Assembly (NCBI GenBank): GCA_943333125.1
Contig: CALQSB010000027.1
Location: 1 to 38,557, forward strand
Origin: Chitinophaga pinensis
Lineage (GTDB): Bacteria > Bacteroidota > Bacteroidia > Chitinophagales > Chitinophagaceae
Direction: 5' to 3'
DNA: 38,557 nt
Under the pieces are notes generated by a model. That model did not search any database and was not told the DNA's origin. It saw nothing but the letters and a program-made list of their open reading frames with translations. Within the stretch, counting starts at the first letter, position 1. The number at the start of each line of letters is the position of its first letter. This document shows, piece after piece, positions 18,461 to 26,530 of the stretch. The position numbers and the translations under genes are program-made.

Positions 18461-18784
18461 TCAGAAAAACTTAGCTTTTGTACCCACAAATGCAAGTACA
18501 TTGGCTTTTTCTTCCGCACTAAGATTGGCTTTTACGGCCATACTTTTCATTATTGGCTTCCATTCTTTTAAAGTGAAATTACCGGGATCTTTTAATTTAT
18601 GACAACTTCCACATTTGGCAGTATAAGTTTTTTCACCATCCGGAATCGATGCCACACTTTCTGAAACTTCAGTAGTAGATACTGCAGCTGTATTGCTTTT
18701 AGTTGGAGATGATTTATGACTGCAAGCTGATAAAAACAAAAATGTTAAAAATGTACCCGAAAAAAATAGTTTTGAAATTTTCAT
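18461..18784 (-). CDS. Small monohaem c-type cytochrome lipoprotein
   Basis: A 107-residue exported protein. The signal peptide ends in a lipobox (FLSAC, Cys 21), so it is probably lipid-anchored on the periplasmic side. A Ser/Thr-rich linker leads to one haem-binding motif, CGSCH (about residues 58-62), and a distal Met candidate (IMKSMAV) for axial ligation. The domain is near the minimum size for cytochrome c. It starts 24 bp after the serS stop on the same strand, so it may be read from the serS promoter; no oxidase or reductase partner is adjacent. Confidence 0.85.
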   Translation of the reverse strand: MKISKLFFSGTFLTFLFLSACSHKSSPTKSNTAAVSTTEVSESVASIPDGEKTYTAKCGSCHKLKDPGNFTLKEWKPIMKSMAVKANLSAEEKANVLAFVGTKAKFF

Positions 18785-18808
18785 GAAATAAATTTTGATG
18801 ATAAAAAA

Positions 18809-20080
18809 TTAGTCGATTATAGCTGCTCCAAAGTATTTATGTAAAATCTGAGGAAGATGAATTCCATTTTCTGATTGATTATTTTCAAGCAATGAAGCCA
18901 CTATTCTTGGCAAAGCCAATGAGGACCCATTTAATGAATGCAATAACTGTGTCTTGCCTGCCTCATCTTTATATCTGATCTTCATTCTATTGGTTTGAAA
19001 CGTTTCAAAGTTGCTTACAGAGCTTACTTCAAGCCATTTTTGTTGAGCTGCACTATACACTTCAAAATCATAAGTTAATGCAGAAGTAAATCCCATATCG
19101 CCGCCGCACAAACGAAGTATGCGGTATGGTAAATTCAGTAATTGTAAAAGTTTCTCCACATGTTCAACCATGTCTTCTAAAACTTTATAACTATCCTGAG
19201 GATGAACCAGCTGAATAATTTCAACTTTATCAAACTGATGAACTCTATTCAGTCCTCTTACATCACTTCCAAAGCTTCCGGCTTCTCTTCTGAAACAAGG
19301 GGTGTATGCCGTCATCTTTACTGGCAATTCATTTTCTTTAACTATTTCATCTCTGTAAATATTAGTTACTGGAACTTCCGCCGTAGGAATAAGATACAAT
19401 CCATCTGCAGTAATATGATACATTTGTCCCTCTTTATCTGGCAGCTGACCGGTGCCGTAAGCAGTTGCTTCATTCACCATTAAAGGCGGCATATATTCAA
19501 CATAACCCGCATCGGTATTATAATCAAGAAAAAACTGAATTAAAGAACGCTGCAATTTTGCTCCTCTTGCTTTGTATAAAGGAAATCCGCTTCCGGCAAT
19601 TTTTGCTCCTGTTTCAAAATCAATCAACCCATAATCTTTTATTAATTCCCAATGAGGTTTTGCTGTGGCGCCCAAAACAGGAATTTCGCCCCCCTTCCTG
19701 ACCTCCTGATTTTCTTCGGGGGTTTTCCCTAGTGGCACACTGCTATGAGGCAGATTGGGAAGTTGTAAAATATGTTTATTAAACCCAGCCTCAAGTGCTT
19801 CAAGTTTTACATGCAGTGCCGTTAACTCGGTTTTCAGTGCGGTTACTTCATTTTTTTTAGATGCTGCGGCTTCCTTTTCACCCTTGCCCATCAAAATACC
19901 AATCTCTTTTGAGGCGGTATTAATTGTAGCTTGTATCGATTCTGTTGAGAATTTTACCTTTCTGAGTTCATCATCAATTTCCAAAAGAGTATCCACCAAA
20001 CCTATGTTTGAAAAATTTCGGGCCGCCAGTCTTTCTTTTACCAAATCGGGATTCTGACGTATAAAGTTTACTTGTAGCAT
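18809..20080 (-). CDS. serS: Seryl-tRNA synthetase
   Basis: A 423-residue class II aminoacyl-tRNA synthetase charging tRNA-Ser. The N-terminal coiled-coil arm (about residues 28-105, with KFSTESIQATINTASKEIG) grips the tRNA. Motif 2 is FRREAGSFGSDVRGLNRVHQ (about 270-290), motif 3 is NGSSLALPRIVASLLEN. The start at 20080 (MLQVNFIRQNPD) is preferred over the in-frame ATG at 20164, as it matches the family N-terminus and places the -7 element at 20116-20123 in the leader. Confidence 0.96.
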   Translation of the reverse strand: MLQVNFIRQNPDLVKERLAARNFSNIGLVDTLLEIDDELRKVKFSTESIQATINTASKEIGILMGKGEKEAAASKKNEVTALKTELTALHVKLEALEAGFNKHILQLPNLPHSSVPLGKTPEENQEVRKGGEIPVLGATAKPHWELIKDYGLIDFETGAKIAGSGFPLYKARGAKLQRSLIQFFLDYNTDAGYVEYMPPLMVNEATAYGTGQLPDKEGQMYHITADGLYLIPTAEVPVTNIYRDEIVKENELPVKMTAYTPCFRREAGSFGSDVRGLNRVHQFDKVEIIQLVHPQDSYKVLEDMVEHVEKLLQLLNLPYRILRLCGGDMGFTSALTYDFEVYSAAQQKWLEVSSVSNFETFQTNRMKIRYKDEAGKTQLLHSLNGSSLALPRIVASLLENNQSENGIHLPQILHKYFGAAIID

Positions 20081-20115
20081 CTGTTTTTTATTCTTTTTAA
20101 AAATCAATAAGATGA

Positions 20116-20151
20116 CAAAGATAATCGGGATTTGGTTATTACTTACATTTG
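20116..20151. promoter_or_regulatory. Back-to-back promoters of serS and the divergent hypothetical gene
   Basis: Two perfect -7 elements: TATCTTTG on the minus strand (20116-20123) for serS and TACATTTG on the plus strand (20144-20151) for the gene starting at 20165. They are 20 bp apart, so the two polymerase footprints overlap. Neither has a clear TTTG at the -33 distance. Confidence 0.5.
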
Positions 20152-20164
20152 CGTCATGCAACAA

Positions 20165-20506
20165 ATGGAGGAAGATCTACAGGTAAGGTGGCTGAAACTA
20201 AGGATTAAGCTTAAAGAACGCTTTGGCATTAAGCCGGATATGAATGGTGTTTTATTAATTATCGGTGTTCAGGAATTGGGTCAGGGACCACAGGAATTTA
20301 GTAAAGAACAAAAACAGGATTTGATGCATATTGCCATTTGCTCAGTACTTTTGCCCGGTGGGTTTTATAGTTTTGATGGAAAAGATGATGAAGGGTGGCC
20401 GCATTTCACACAAATGAAACCGTTGCCTGAATTTGATCTTTTCGAGCAAGAAAATTTCTTAAAAGATCATATTTTGCTTTATTTTCAATCTCAGGAATTT
20501 ATTTAA
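20165..20506 (+). CDS. Conserved hypothetical protein
   Basis: 113 residues from MEEDLQVRW, or 116 from the ATG at 20156; a longer frame opens at 20132. The -7 element at 20144-20151 would start RNA near 20158, which favours 20165 with a very short leader. The protein is soluble, without signal peptide or membrane helix. It has an amphipathic start (RWLKLRIKLKERFGI), a hydrophobic strand (NGVLLIIGVQELGQG) and the blocks KQDLMHIAICSVLLPGG and DDEGWPHF. I have the impression of a short Bacteroidota-specific family, but I do not recognise a named domain or function. It is followed 13 bp later by the cyclophilin gene, so co-transcription is likely. Confidence 0.75.
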   Translation: MEEDLQVRWLKLRIKLKERFGIKPDMNGVLLIIGVQELGQGPQEFSKEQKQDLMHIAICSVLLPGGFYSFDGKDDEGWPHFTQMKPLPEFDLFEQENFLKDHILLYFQSQEFI

Positions 20507-20519
20507 AAAAACATAAAAA

Positions 20520-21242
20520 ATGAAAACAAGAACAATTCTGATGTCAATGGCTTTTATCGGCCTTTTTTCTGCTTTTGCTACTGCACAAAGTAAAACCGCC
20601 ACTCAAAAGCCAGTCGCCGTAAAGGCTGAGCCTGCAAAAGCGGCCGAACCTAACCCCGGAAAAACAAAAGTGAAAATCACTACCAGCATGGGCGTTATTA
20701 TTGTCCGACTTTATGATGCTACACCCAAACACAGAGATAATTTCATTAAACTGGTTCAGCAAGGCTTTTACGACAGTCTGTTGTTTCATCGTATCATTGA
20801 AAACTTTATGATTCAAGGTGGCGATCCCTTGAGTAAAAATGCTGCTCCCGGAGAAATGCTTGGAATGGGTGGTGGAGATATGGAAAGAATACCCGCCGAA
20901 TTCAACAGTAATCTAATTCATAAAAAAGGAGCGCTTTGCGCAGCAAGAGACGGTAATCCTGAAAAAGCAAGCAGCGCCTGCCAATTTTATATTGTTCAGG
21001 GAAAACCAAGTACTAATGAAGAGCTTGATATGATTGCTCAGCAAAATGGCACGAAGTATACCGCTGAACAGAAAAAAATATACACAACTATCGGTGGCAC
21101 ACCATTCCTGGATATGAGTTATACCGTATTTGGAGAAGTGATAAGTGGTATTGAAGTCGTTAATAAAATTGCTTCTGCTGAAAAGGAAAGTTCTGACAGG
21201 CCCAAAACTGATATTCGTATGAAAATGGAGATTTTGAAATAA
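20520..21242 (+). CDS. Periplasmic cyclophilin-type peptidyl-prolyl isomerase
   Basis: A 240-residue exported cyclophilin that isomerises prolyl bonds of envelope proteins. Signal peptide 1-22 (ending FATAQ) and an Ala/Pro/Lys-rich linker (about 23-48) precede the cyclophilin domain. The active-site block FHRIIENFMIQGGDP holds the catalytic Arg; SACQFYIVQG and YTVFGEVISGIEVVNKI follow. A loop of about 20 residues (PSTNEELDMIAQQNGTKYTA) is inserted between strands, as in other Bacteroidota members. Confidence 0.92.
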   Translation: MKTRTILMSMAFIGLFSAFATAQSKTATQKPVAVKAEPAKAAEPNPGKTKVKITTSMGVIIVRLYDATPKHRDNFIKLVQQGFYDSLLFHRIIENFMIQGGDPLSKNAAPGEMLGMGGGDMERIPAEFNSNLIHKKGALCAARDGNPEKASSACQFYIVQGKPSTNEELDMIAQQNGTKYTAEQKKIYTTIGGTPFLDMSYTVFGEVISGIEVVNKIASAEKESSDRPKTDIRMKMEILK

Positions 21243-21307
21243 TTTCAAAGTCAAGTCTCCCAATTTCATTTAATTTACACACAAATTTTTAAAGCCAAAA
21301 CATTAAA

Positions 21308-21685
21308 ATGAATTATCCTAGTCATTTAAAATACACCAAAGACCACGAATGGATTCTGATAGCAGGAAACACCGCAACAGTTGGTATTACTGATTTTGCT
21401 CAAAGAGAATTGGGCGATATTGTTTTTATTGATGTCAATACAAAAGGAAAAGCTCTTGCCTCAGAAGAAGTTTTTGGAACAGTAGAAGCAGTAAAAACAG
21501 TAAGTGATTTGTTTATTCCAGTTGCAGGAACTATTATCGAAATTAACTCCGCTTTGGAAGGAAGTCCTGAACTGGTAAACAGCGATCCCTACGGAGAAGG
21601 CTGGATGATTAAAATGACCATGAACAATCCATCTGATGCAGACCATCTGATGACTGCTGAGGCATATAATGAATTGGTAGGTTGA
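21308..21685 (+). CDS. gcvH: Glycine cleavage system H protein
   Basis: A 125-residue lipoyl carrier shuttling the aminomethyl group in glycine cleavage. The lipoylation site is K63 in [10 protein letters not shown]. The family blocks [20 protein letters not shown] and [10 protein letters not shown] are intact. No gcvT or gcvP is near, which is common in this phylum. The stop overlaps the region just before the VanZ-like gene. Confidence 0.96.
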   Translation: MNYPSHLKYTKDHEWILIAGNTATVGITDFAQRELGDIVFIDVNTKGKALASEEVFGTVEAVKTVSDLFIPVAGTIIEINSALEGSPELVNSDPYGEGWMIKMTMNNPSDADHLMTAEAYNELVG

Positions 21686-21701
21686 TGATAAAGATTTTAC
21701 A

Positions 21702-22094
21702 TTGAAGCCTATACCTTTCAAACATTTTATTCCCGGAATACTCTGGTTTATTCTGGTTTTGGTATTAATTTGCCTGCCCGGTCAGGATGTACCCAAAATA
21801 GACGCCTGGTCTAATTTTCTGGAAAAAATCCATTTCGACAAAATGGTACATGCCGGAATGTTTGGAGTTATGGCACTGCTTTTTTGTATGCCATATTTTA
21901 AAACCGATTTGTCTACAACCGAAAAAAACAACCGTTTTATCTGGGTTGGAATATTAGCCTGTATTTGGGGTCTTGCCACTGAATGTATTCAACTTTATGT
22001 TCCTGGCAGAAGCTTTGATTTATGGGATTGGGCAGCAGATAGTTTTGGCGTAGGTGTGGGTTTGCTTTTTTTGAAAAGATTTAGAAGGGTTTAG
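21702..22094 (+). CDS. VanZ-like membrane protein
   Basis: A 130-residue membrane protein with four hydrophobic segments and the VanZ-family blocks FDKMVHAGMFG and ATECIQLYVPGRSFDLWDWAADSFGVG (the E..Q..PGR..D..D pattern). The function of chromosomal VanZ-like proteins is mostly unknown; VanZ itself gives low-level teicoplanin resistance. The start appears to be TTG at 21702: the frame upstream meets a stop at 21678-21680 with no ATG or GTG between. It starts 16 bp after gcvH and is probably co-transcribed with it. Confidence 0.85.
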   Translation: MKPIPFKHFIPGILWFILVLVLICLPGQDVPKIDAWSNFLEKIHFDKMVHAGMFGVMALLFCMPYFKTDLSTTEKNNRFIWVGILACIWGLATECIQLYVPGRSFDLWDWAADSFGVGVGLLFLKRFRRV

Positions 22095-22139
22095 GGATAA
22101 CAAATTAACAAGAGAAAATGAAACAGGGCCAACCATTCG

Positions 22140-22171
22140 CTTGTTTCCTACTTAATAAAAACTTAACTTTG
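22140..22171 (+). promoter_or_regulatory. Promoter of the DUF4290 gene
   Basis: CTTG (22140-22143) and a perfect TAACTTTG (22164-22171) are 20 bp apart. RNA would start near 22178, so the ATG at 22177 is unlikely and the ATG at 22195 is preferred. Confidence 0.6.
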
Positions 22172-22194
22172 AAGATATGCTGAACGTAGAGAAC

Positions 22195-22971
22195 ATGGAG
22201 TATAATACTACCAGAAATCATTTGATTATGAAAGAATATGGCAGACATATTCAGAAGATGATTGAATACCTCAATAAAATAGAAGATAAAGACATTAGGC
22301 AGAAAAATGCCAATGTCCTAATTGAATTGATGGGATTTCTAAATCCGCACTTAAAAAATGTGGAAGATTTTCGTCATAAATTATGGGATCATTTGTTTTT
22401 AATCAGCAATTTTGAACTTGATGTAGAAAGCCCATACCCTATTCCAACAAGAGAAACGCTTAAAGCCAAGCCAGAAATATTAAAATATCCTAAAAATTAT
22501 CCCCGATTCAATCACCTTGGAAAAAATATTGAACACGTAATAGACAAAGCGCTTAAAGAAGAAAATCCGGAGAAGAAACAAGGCTTCGCTAATGCAATTG
22601 CCTATTACATGAAACTCACCTACAGTAACTGGCACAAAGAGCTTGTTCATGACGATAACATTCAAACTGAATTAACTTCTATAACTAACGGTGAGCTTGA
22701 ATTTAATAACCGACCGTTTATAAAACACAGAACTGAACCCCACCCCGACAGGGACGAATATGGCAACAATGTTGGACGCAATCAGTATCGTCAGAATTTT
22801 GGAAGCCGAGACAATCGTGGCGGTGGTCAGGGAAGAGATAATCGCGGAGGCCCTGGTAGAGACAATCGTGGCAATGGTGGTGGTCCAGGAAGAGACAATC
22901 GCGGCGGTAATGGCGGCGGTAATGGCCCCGGTAGAGACAATAATAACAGGAATTTTAAGAAGCGCTACTAA
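22195..22971 (+). CDS. DUF4290 protein with RGG-type C-terminal tail
   Basis: 258 residues from MEYNTTRNHL. Residues 1 to about 175 form the helical DUF4290 domain of unknown function found in Bacteroidota (MEYNTTR, EYGRHIQKMIEYLN, YMKLTYSNWHKE). The last 60 or so residues are a low-complexity tail of repeated GRDNRGG-like units, resembling RGG tails of RNA-binding proteins. The tail is also repetitive at the DNA level (repeats of AGAGACAATCG and GGCGGTAATGG), so it may change length by slippage. It stands just before murA, an arrangement I know from related genomes. Confidence 0.85.
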   Translation: MEYNTTRNHLIMKEYGRHIQKMIEYLNKIEDKDIRQKNANVLIELMGFLNPHLKNVEDFRHKLWDHLFLISNFELDVESPYPIPTRETLKAKPEILKYPKNYPRFNHLGKNIEHVIDKALKEENPEKKQGFANAIAYYMKLTYSNWHKELVHDDNIQTELTSITNGELEFNNRPFIKHRTEPHPDRDEYGNNVGRNQYRQNFGSRDNRGGGQGRDNRGGPGRDNRGNGGGPGRDNRGGNGGGNGPGRDNNNRNFKKRY

Positions 22972-22983
22972 TATTATTTCAAA

Positions 22984-23026
22984 TGTTCAATTGGTTTTGA
23001 ATGGTTTCAATTGTAACTATTCAACT
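22984..23026 (+). repeat. Short GTTCAA/TTGAA-rich array before murA
   Basis: The intergenic region 22972-23083 holds overlapping imperfect units (TGTTCAATTGG, TTTTGAATGG, TTTCAATTG, ATTCAAC). Similar words recur after murA at 24429-24539. Origin unknown. Confidence 0.4.
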
Positions 23027-23052
23027 TTTTTTACACTTTCAATTTAAATATT

Positions 23053-23060
23053 CATCTTTG
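23053..23060 (+). promoter_or_regulatory. Candidate -7 element of murA
   Basis: CATCTTTG matches TAnnTTTG at 7 of 8 positions, 23 bp before the murA ATG at 23084. No clear -33 element is visible. Confidence 0.35.
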
Positions 23061-23083
23061 CTCCCAAAGAAATTTATTTGCCA

Positions 23084-24391
23084 ATGAGCATTTTTGAAGT
23101 TACCGGTGGAAAAAAATTATCAGGAGAAATTATCCCACAAGGTGCAAAAAACGAAGCCCTCCAAATTATCAGTGCAGTTTTATTGACCAAAGAAGAAGTG
23201 GTCATTAAAAATATTCCAGACATTATAGACGTCAATCTTTTAATCGATTTATTAAAAGAGATGAACGTAAAAATAAACCGCGTTGATCGGCACACTTGTC
23301 ATTTTAAAGCCGATGATGTGGATGCTGATTATCTGTCAAGTGAGTCCTTTCACAAAAAAAGTGGAAAATTAAGAGGCTCTGTAATGCTGGCAGGTCCATT
23401 ATTGGCGAGATTTAAAAAAGCGTATTTACCCAAGCCTGGGGGAGATAAAATTGGCAGAAGAAAACTAGATACCCATATCATTGGGTTTGAAAAATTAGGC
23501 GCCATCTATACTTACAACGAAGCCTCCAATTTTTTTTTGCTTGAGGCCCCTGAATTAAAAGGAACGTTCATGCTGCTGGATGAACCCAGCGTTACAGGAA
23601 CTGCAAACATATTAATGGCCGCAGTACTGGCTAATGGAACAACTACAATTTACAATGCAGCTTGCGAACCTTATATTCAACAGCTGTGTAAAATGCTGAT
23701 TAGAATGGGGGCCAAAATTGAAGGCACAGGAAGTAATATGCTTATCATAAATGGCGTAACGGAATTGCAGGGCACTACTCACAGCATGTTACCAGATATG
23801 ATTGAAGTGGGCAGTTTCATTGGTTTGGCTGCCATGACACAAAGCGATATTACTATTAAAAATGCCGGTGTTGCCGAGCTTGGCGTTATCCCTGATAAAT
23901 TTCAACAGTTAGGAATAAAATTAAACATTAAAGGAGATGATATCCATATTCCATCTCAGGATCTTTACGAAATACAAACTTTTCTTGAAGGTGGAATACT
24001 TACCATTTATGATCATCCTTGGCCTGGGTTAACTCCCGATTTGTTGAGTATTATTCTGGTTACCGCTATTCAGGCAAAAGGAAGTGTGCTGATTCATCAG
24101 AAAATGTTTGAAAGCCGTTTGTTCTTTGTAGATAAACTAATTGAAATGGGCGCGCAGGTTATATTATGTGATCCGCACAGAGCCGTAGTTGTAGGTATGG
24201 AGAGACAGAAAAAATTAAGAGGCATTACCATGAGCTCTCCGGATATCCGCGCAGGTGTTGCCTTATTGATAGCAGCACTCAGCGCAGAAGGAAAAAGTAC
24301 CATACAAAATATTGAACAAATTGACAGAGGTTATCAATTTATAGATACCCGGTTGAAGGCACTGGGTGCGGAGATTGAGAGGAAGGGTTAG
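23084..24391 (+). CDS. murA: UDP-N-acetylglucosamine 1-carboxyvinyltransferase
   Basis: A 435-residue enzyme of the first committed step of peptidoglycan synthesis (enolpyruvyl transfer to UDP-GlcNAc). The family blocks are intact: GAKNEALQIISA with the catalytic Lys, PSVTGTANILMAA, and GYQFIDTRLKALGA. The active-site loop reads PKPGGDKIGRRKLDTH: Asp121 stands where Escherichia coli MurA has Cys115. This Cys-to-Asp change is known to make MurA insensitive to fosfomycin (mycobacteria, chlamydia). Start at ATG 23084 (MSIFEVTGG); an in-frame TTG lies 6 bp upstream. Confidence 0.96.
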   Translation: MSIFEVTGGKKLSGEIIPQGAKNEALQIISAVLLTKEEVVIKNIPDIIDVNLLIDLLKEMNVKINRVDRHTCHFKADDVDADYLSSESFHKKSGKLRGSVMLAGPLLARFKKAYLPKPGGDKIGRRKLDTHIIGFEKLGAIYTYNEASNFFLLEAPELKGTFMLLDEPSVTGTANILMAAVLANGTTTIYNAACEPYIQQLCKMLIRMGAKIEGTGSNMLIINGVTELQGTTHSMLPDMIEVGSFIGLAAMTQSDITIKNAGVAELGVIPDKFQQLGIKLNIKGDDIHIPSQDLYEIQTFLEGGILTIYDHPWPGLTPDLLSIILVTAIQAKGSVLIHQKMFESRLFFVDKLIEMGAQVILCDPHRAVVVGMERQKKLRGITMSSPDIRAGVALLIAALSAEGKSTIQNIEQIDRGYQFIDTRLKALGAEIERKG

Positions 24392-24428
24392 GTGATGGAT
24401 AGGCTGGATAGAGCTAGATACTGGATAG

Positions 24429-24539
24429 GTTCAAAATGTTCGGGATGTTCAATGCCTGCCGGTATGCAGGAGTTCAAAAGGTTTCATCCCATTCAGCAGT
24501 AACGTTTTGAACTTATTGAACAGATTAAACCTTTTGAAC
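24429..24539. repeat. Intergenic inverted and direct repeats between murA and gmk
   Basis: The 219-bp gap 24392-24610 has no gene. It holds three TGGATAG words (24396, 24405, 24422), five GTTCAA/TTGAAC words, a 13-bp perfect inverted repeat (GTTCAAAAGGTTT at 24472-24484 and its complement at 24527-24539, 42-nt loop), and a small hairpin CCTGC/GCAGG (24455-24470). A C/G-run element follows at 24580. Confidence 0.6.
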
Positions 24540-24579
24540 AACAAACAACACCAAGCAAAAAATAAAACATAATCAATTT

Positions 24580-24603
24580 CCCCCTTTGGGGGACAGAGGG
24601 GGC
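24580..24603 (+). repeat. C/G-run repeat element, copy 1
   Basis: Layout CCCCC-TTT-GGGGG-ACAGA-GGGGG-C, ending 7 bp before the gmk start codon. The C-run can pair with either G-run. Two further copies lie at 34756-34778 (reverse) and 38233-38256. Confidence 0.7.
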
Positions 24604-24610
24604 TACAAAT

Positions 24611-25186
24611 ATGAGTCATTTACATCATAAAATTTTAATCATCACCGCGCCTTCAGGTGCAGGCAAAACTTCCATCACTCATTTTCTGATGAAAACATTT
24701 TCTGTGCTTTCATTTTCAGTTTCGGCAGCAACAAGAAGTGCAAGAGATAATGAGAAAGACGGTGTAGATTACTATTTCATCTCAATGGATGAATTCAAAA
24801 AAAAGATTCAGCAAAAAGATTTTGCCGAATGGGAAATGGTGTACGAAGGTAAATATTATGGCACCTTGAAATCTGAATTGAAAAGAATCTGGAATCTGGG
24901 TAAAATTCCGGTATTGGATATAGATGTAAAAGGGGCCTTGCATGTACAACAGCAATACCCCGAGAATACACTCAGTATTTTCGTTGAACCACCATCTGTT
25001 GATGAATTGAAAAAAAGATTATTATCAAGAGGCACAGAAAGCGAAGATTCTCTTAATGCAAGAGTAAACAAAGCTTCTTACGAAATTGCGTTTAAAGATC
25101 ATTTTGATGAAATTATCGTAAATGATAATCTCGAAAGCGCCTGTATTAAAGCCAAAGAAATAGTAGCGTCTTTTTTAAACACATAA
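24611..25186 (+). CDS. gmk: Guanylate kinase
   Basis: A 191-residue kinase converting GMP to GDP with ATP. It has the P-loop APSGAGKTS (about residues 13-21), the GMP-binding block SVSAATRSARDNEKDGVDY, and the lid with LLSRGTESEDSLNAR. The length is normal. The murA-gmk order is seen in related genomes. Confidence 0.96.
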   Translation: MSHLHHKILIITAPSGAGKTSITHFLMKTFSVLSFSVSAATRSARDNEKDGVDYYFISMDEFKKKIQQKDFAEWEMVYEGKYYGTLKSELKRIWNLGKIPVLDIDVKGALHVQQQYPENTLSIFVEPPSVDELKKRLLSRGTESEDSLNARVNKASYEIAFKDHFDEIIVNDNLESACIKAKEIVASFLNT

Positions 25187-25230
25187 ACCAGACATTAAAG
25201 ATGTTCGGTTGATTTTAGTATTTTTATATT

Positions 25231-26523
25231 ATGGATTGGATAGCATTACTCGCAATTTTCGTTTCTTTAATTTTTATCGGCTTTCTTTCGGGCATTGAAA
25301 TAGCTTTTATTTCTGCCAATAAATTATCTATTGAATTAAAGAAAAAACAGGGTACCATCAGCGGAAAAACCTGGGGTCAGTTTTCCGACAATCCAACCAG
25401 ATTTATAGGAACCATATTAGTCGGTGTAAATATTCTTCTCGTAATTTATGGTTTATTGATTGGAGATATGCTTTCTCCTGTATGGGAATGGATTAAAAAA
25501 CTATTACCCAAATCTGCATCAGATTATGTAGACTACATCAGACTTCTGGTAGAAACCGTACTCTCCACTACTATAATTTTATTTACCGAATTTATTTGCA
25601 AAGCCTTTTTCAGAGCCAGAAGCAATGCCATATTAAATTCGGATATCATCAGCAATATCACTCGATTTTTTTACTGGCTCTTATCTTCCGTTTCCACTCT
25701 GTATGTAAACATGTCTGAATGGATGTTAAAATATATTTTTAATGTTAAAATAAGCAACAAAAAAGAAGCCTTTACAAAAATTGACCTGGAACATTTTCTG
25801 CAACAAAACAAACATAGCGATGATGATGACAGTGATAACCATATCAATAAGGAATTATTTGAAAACGCCTTATCTCTGAGCGATATTAAATTAAGAGAAT
25901 GTCTGATCCCACGAAAAGAAATTGAAGGCATTGAATTTAAAACAACAATAGCAAACGCAAGAGCTAAATTTATTGAAACCAAACTAAGTAAAATAATTGT
26001 TTACGATAACAACATTGATAATATCGTTGGTTATGTTCATCATCTTGATCTATTTAAGAATCCCGGCTCGCTGAAAGATGTCATTCATCCTATTCCAACA
26101 GTGCCCGAAACGATGAACGCCAGTGATATGATCAACAAATTCAGCAAAGAAAGAAAGAGCATAGCCTGGGTAGTTGACGAATTTGGTGGCACCGCCGGAA
26201 TTGTAACTATGGAAGATCTGCTTGAAGAATTGTTTGGCGAAATTGAAGATGAACATGATGTTCCGGAAACGTTTGTTGATAAACAAATTGCACAGAATGA
26301 ATATGTTTTCAGCGGCAGACTGGAACTGGATTTTATTTCACAGAAGTACCAAATTAGTTTTGAAGGAAATGAGGAAGCCGAAACATTATCGGGCTATATC
26401 ATCCAGAATCACGAAGCCATTCCAAAACAAAAAGAAAGAATCATCATTGGCCATCTTGAATTCGACATCCTTAACGTTAGTGATACAAGAATAGAAACGG
26501 TGAAAATAAAAGTGTTGAAATAA
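25231..26523 (+). CDS. CorC/HlyC-type membrane protein (CNNM DUF21 + CBS pair)
   Basis: 430 residues. An N-terminal DUF21/CNNM membrane domain (about 1-175, with [20 protein letters not shown]) is followed by a CBS pair (about 205-340, ending in [20 protein letters not shown]) and a C-terminal CorC/HlyC transporter-associated domain (about 350-430). Homologues include CorC, linked to magnesium and cobalt efflux, and the gliding protein GldE of flavobacteria. With gldC two genes downstream a GldE-like role is possible, but the sequence alone does not decide it. It ends 7 bp before the next gene, so the two are probably co-transcribed. Confidence 0.88.
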   Translation: MDWIALLAIFVSLIFIGFLSGIEIAFISANKLSIELKKKQGTISGKTWGQFSDNPTRFIGTILVGVNILLVIYGLLIGDMLSPVWEWIKKLLPKSASDYVDYIRLLVETVLSTTIILFTEFICKAFFRARSNAILNSDIISNITRFFYWLLSSVSTLYVNMSEWMLKYIFNVKISNKKEAFTKIDLEHFLQQNKHSDDDDSDNHINKELFENALSLSDIKLRECLIPRKEIEGIEFKTTIANARAKFIETKLSKIIVYDNNIDNIVGYVHHLDLFKNPGSLKDVIHPIPTVPETMNASDMINKFSKERKSIAWVVDEFGGTAGIVTMEDLLEELFGEIEDEHDVPETFVDKQIAQNEYVFSGRLELDFISQKYQISFEGNEEAETLSGYIIQNHEAIPKQKERIIIGHLEFDILNVSDTRIETVKIKVLK

Positions 26524-26530
26524 TTTTGTC

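Noticed and set aside
22118..22183. A 21-codon frame (MKQGQPFACF...) after the VanZ-like gene
   Set aside because: Very short, overlaps the DUF4290 promoter and start, and has no recognisable signal.
26521..26528. TAATTTTG as a promoter of the GT4-like gene
   Set aside because: It overlaps the stop codon of the preceding gene and ends 2 bp before the ATG, leaving no room for a start site; co-transcription is simpler.
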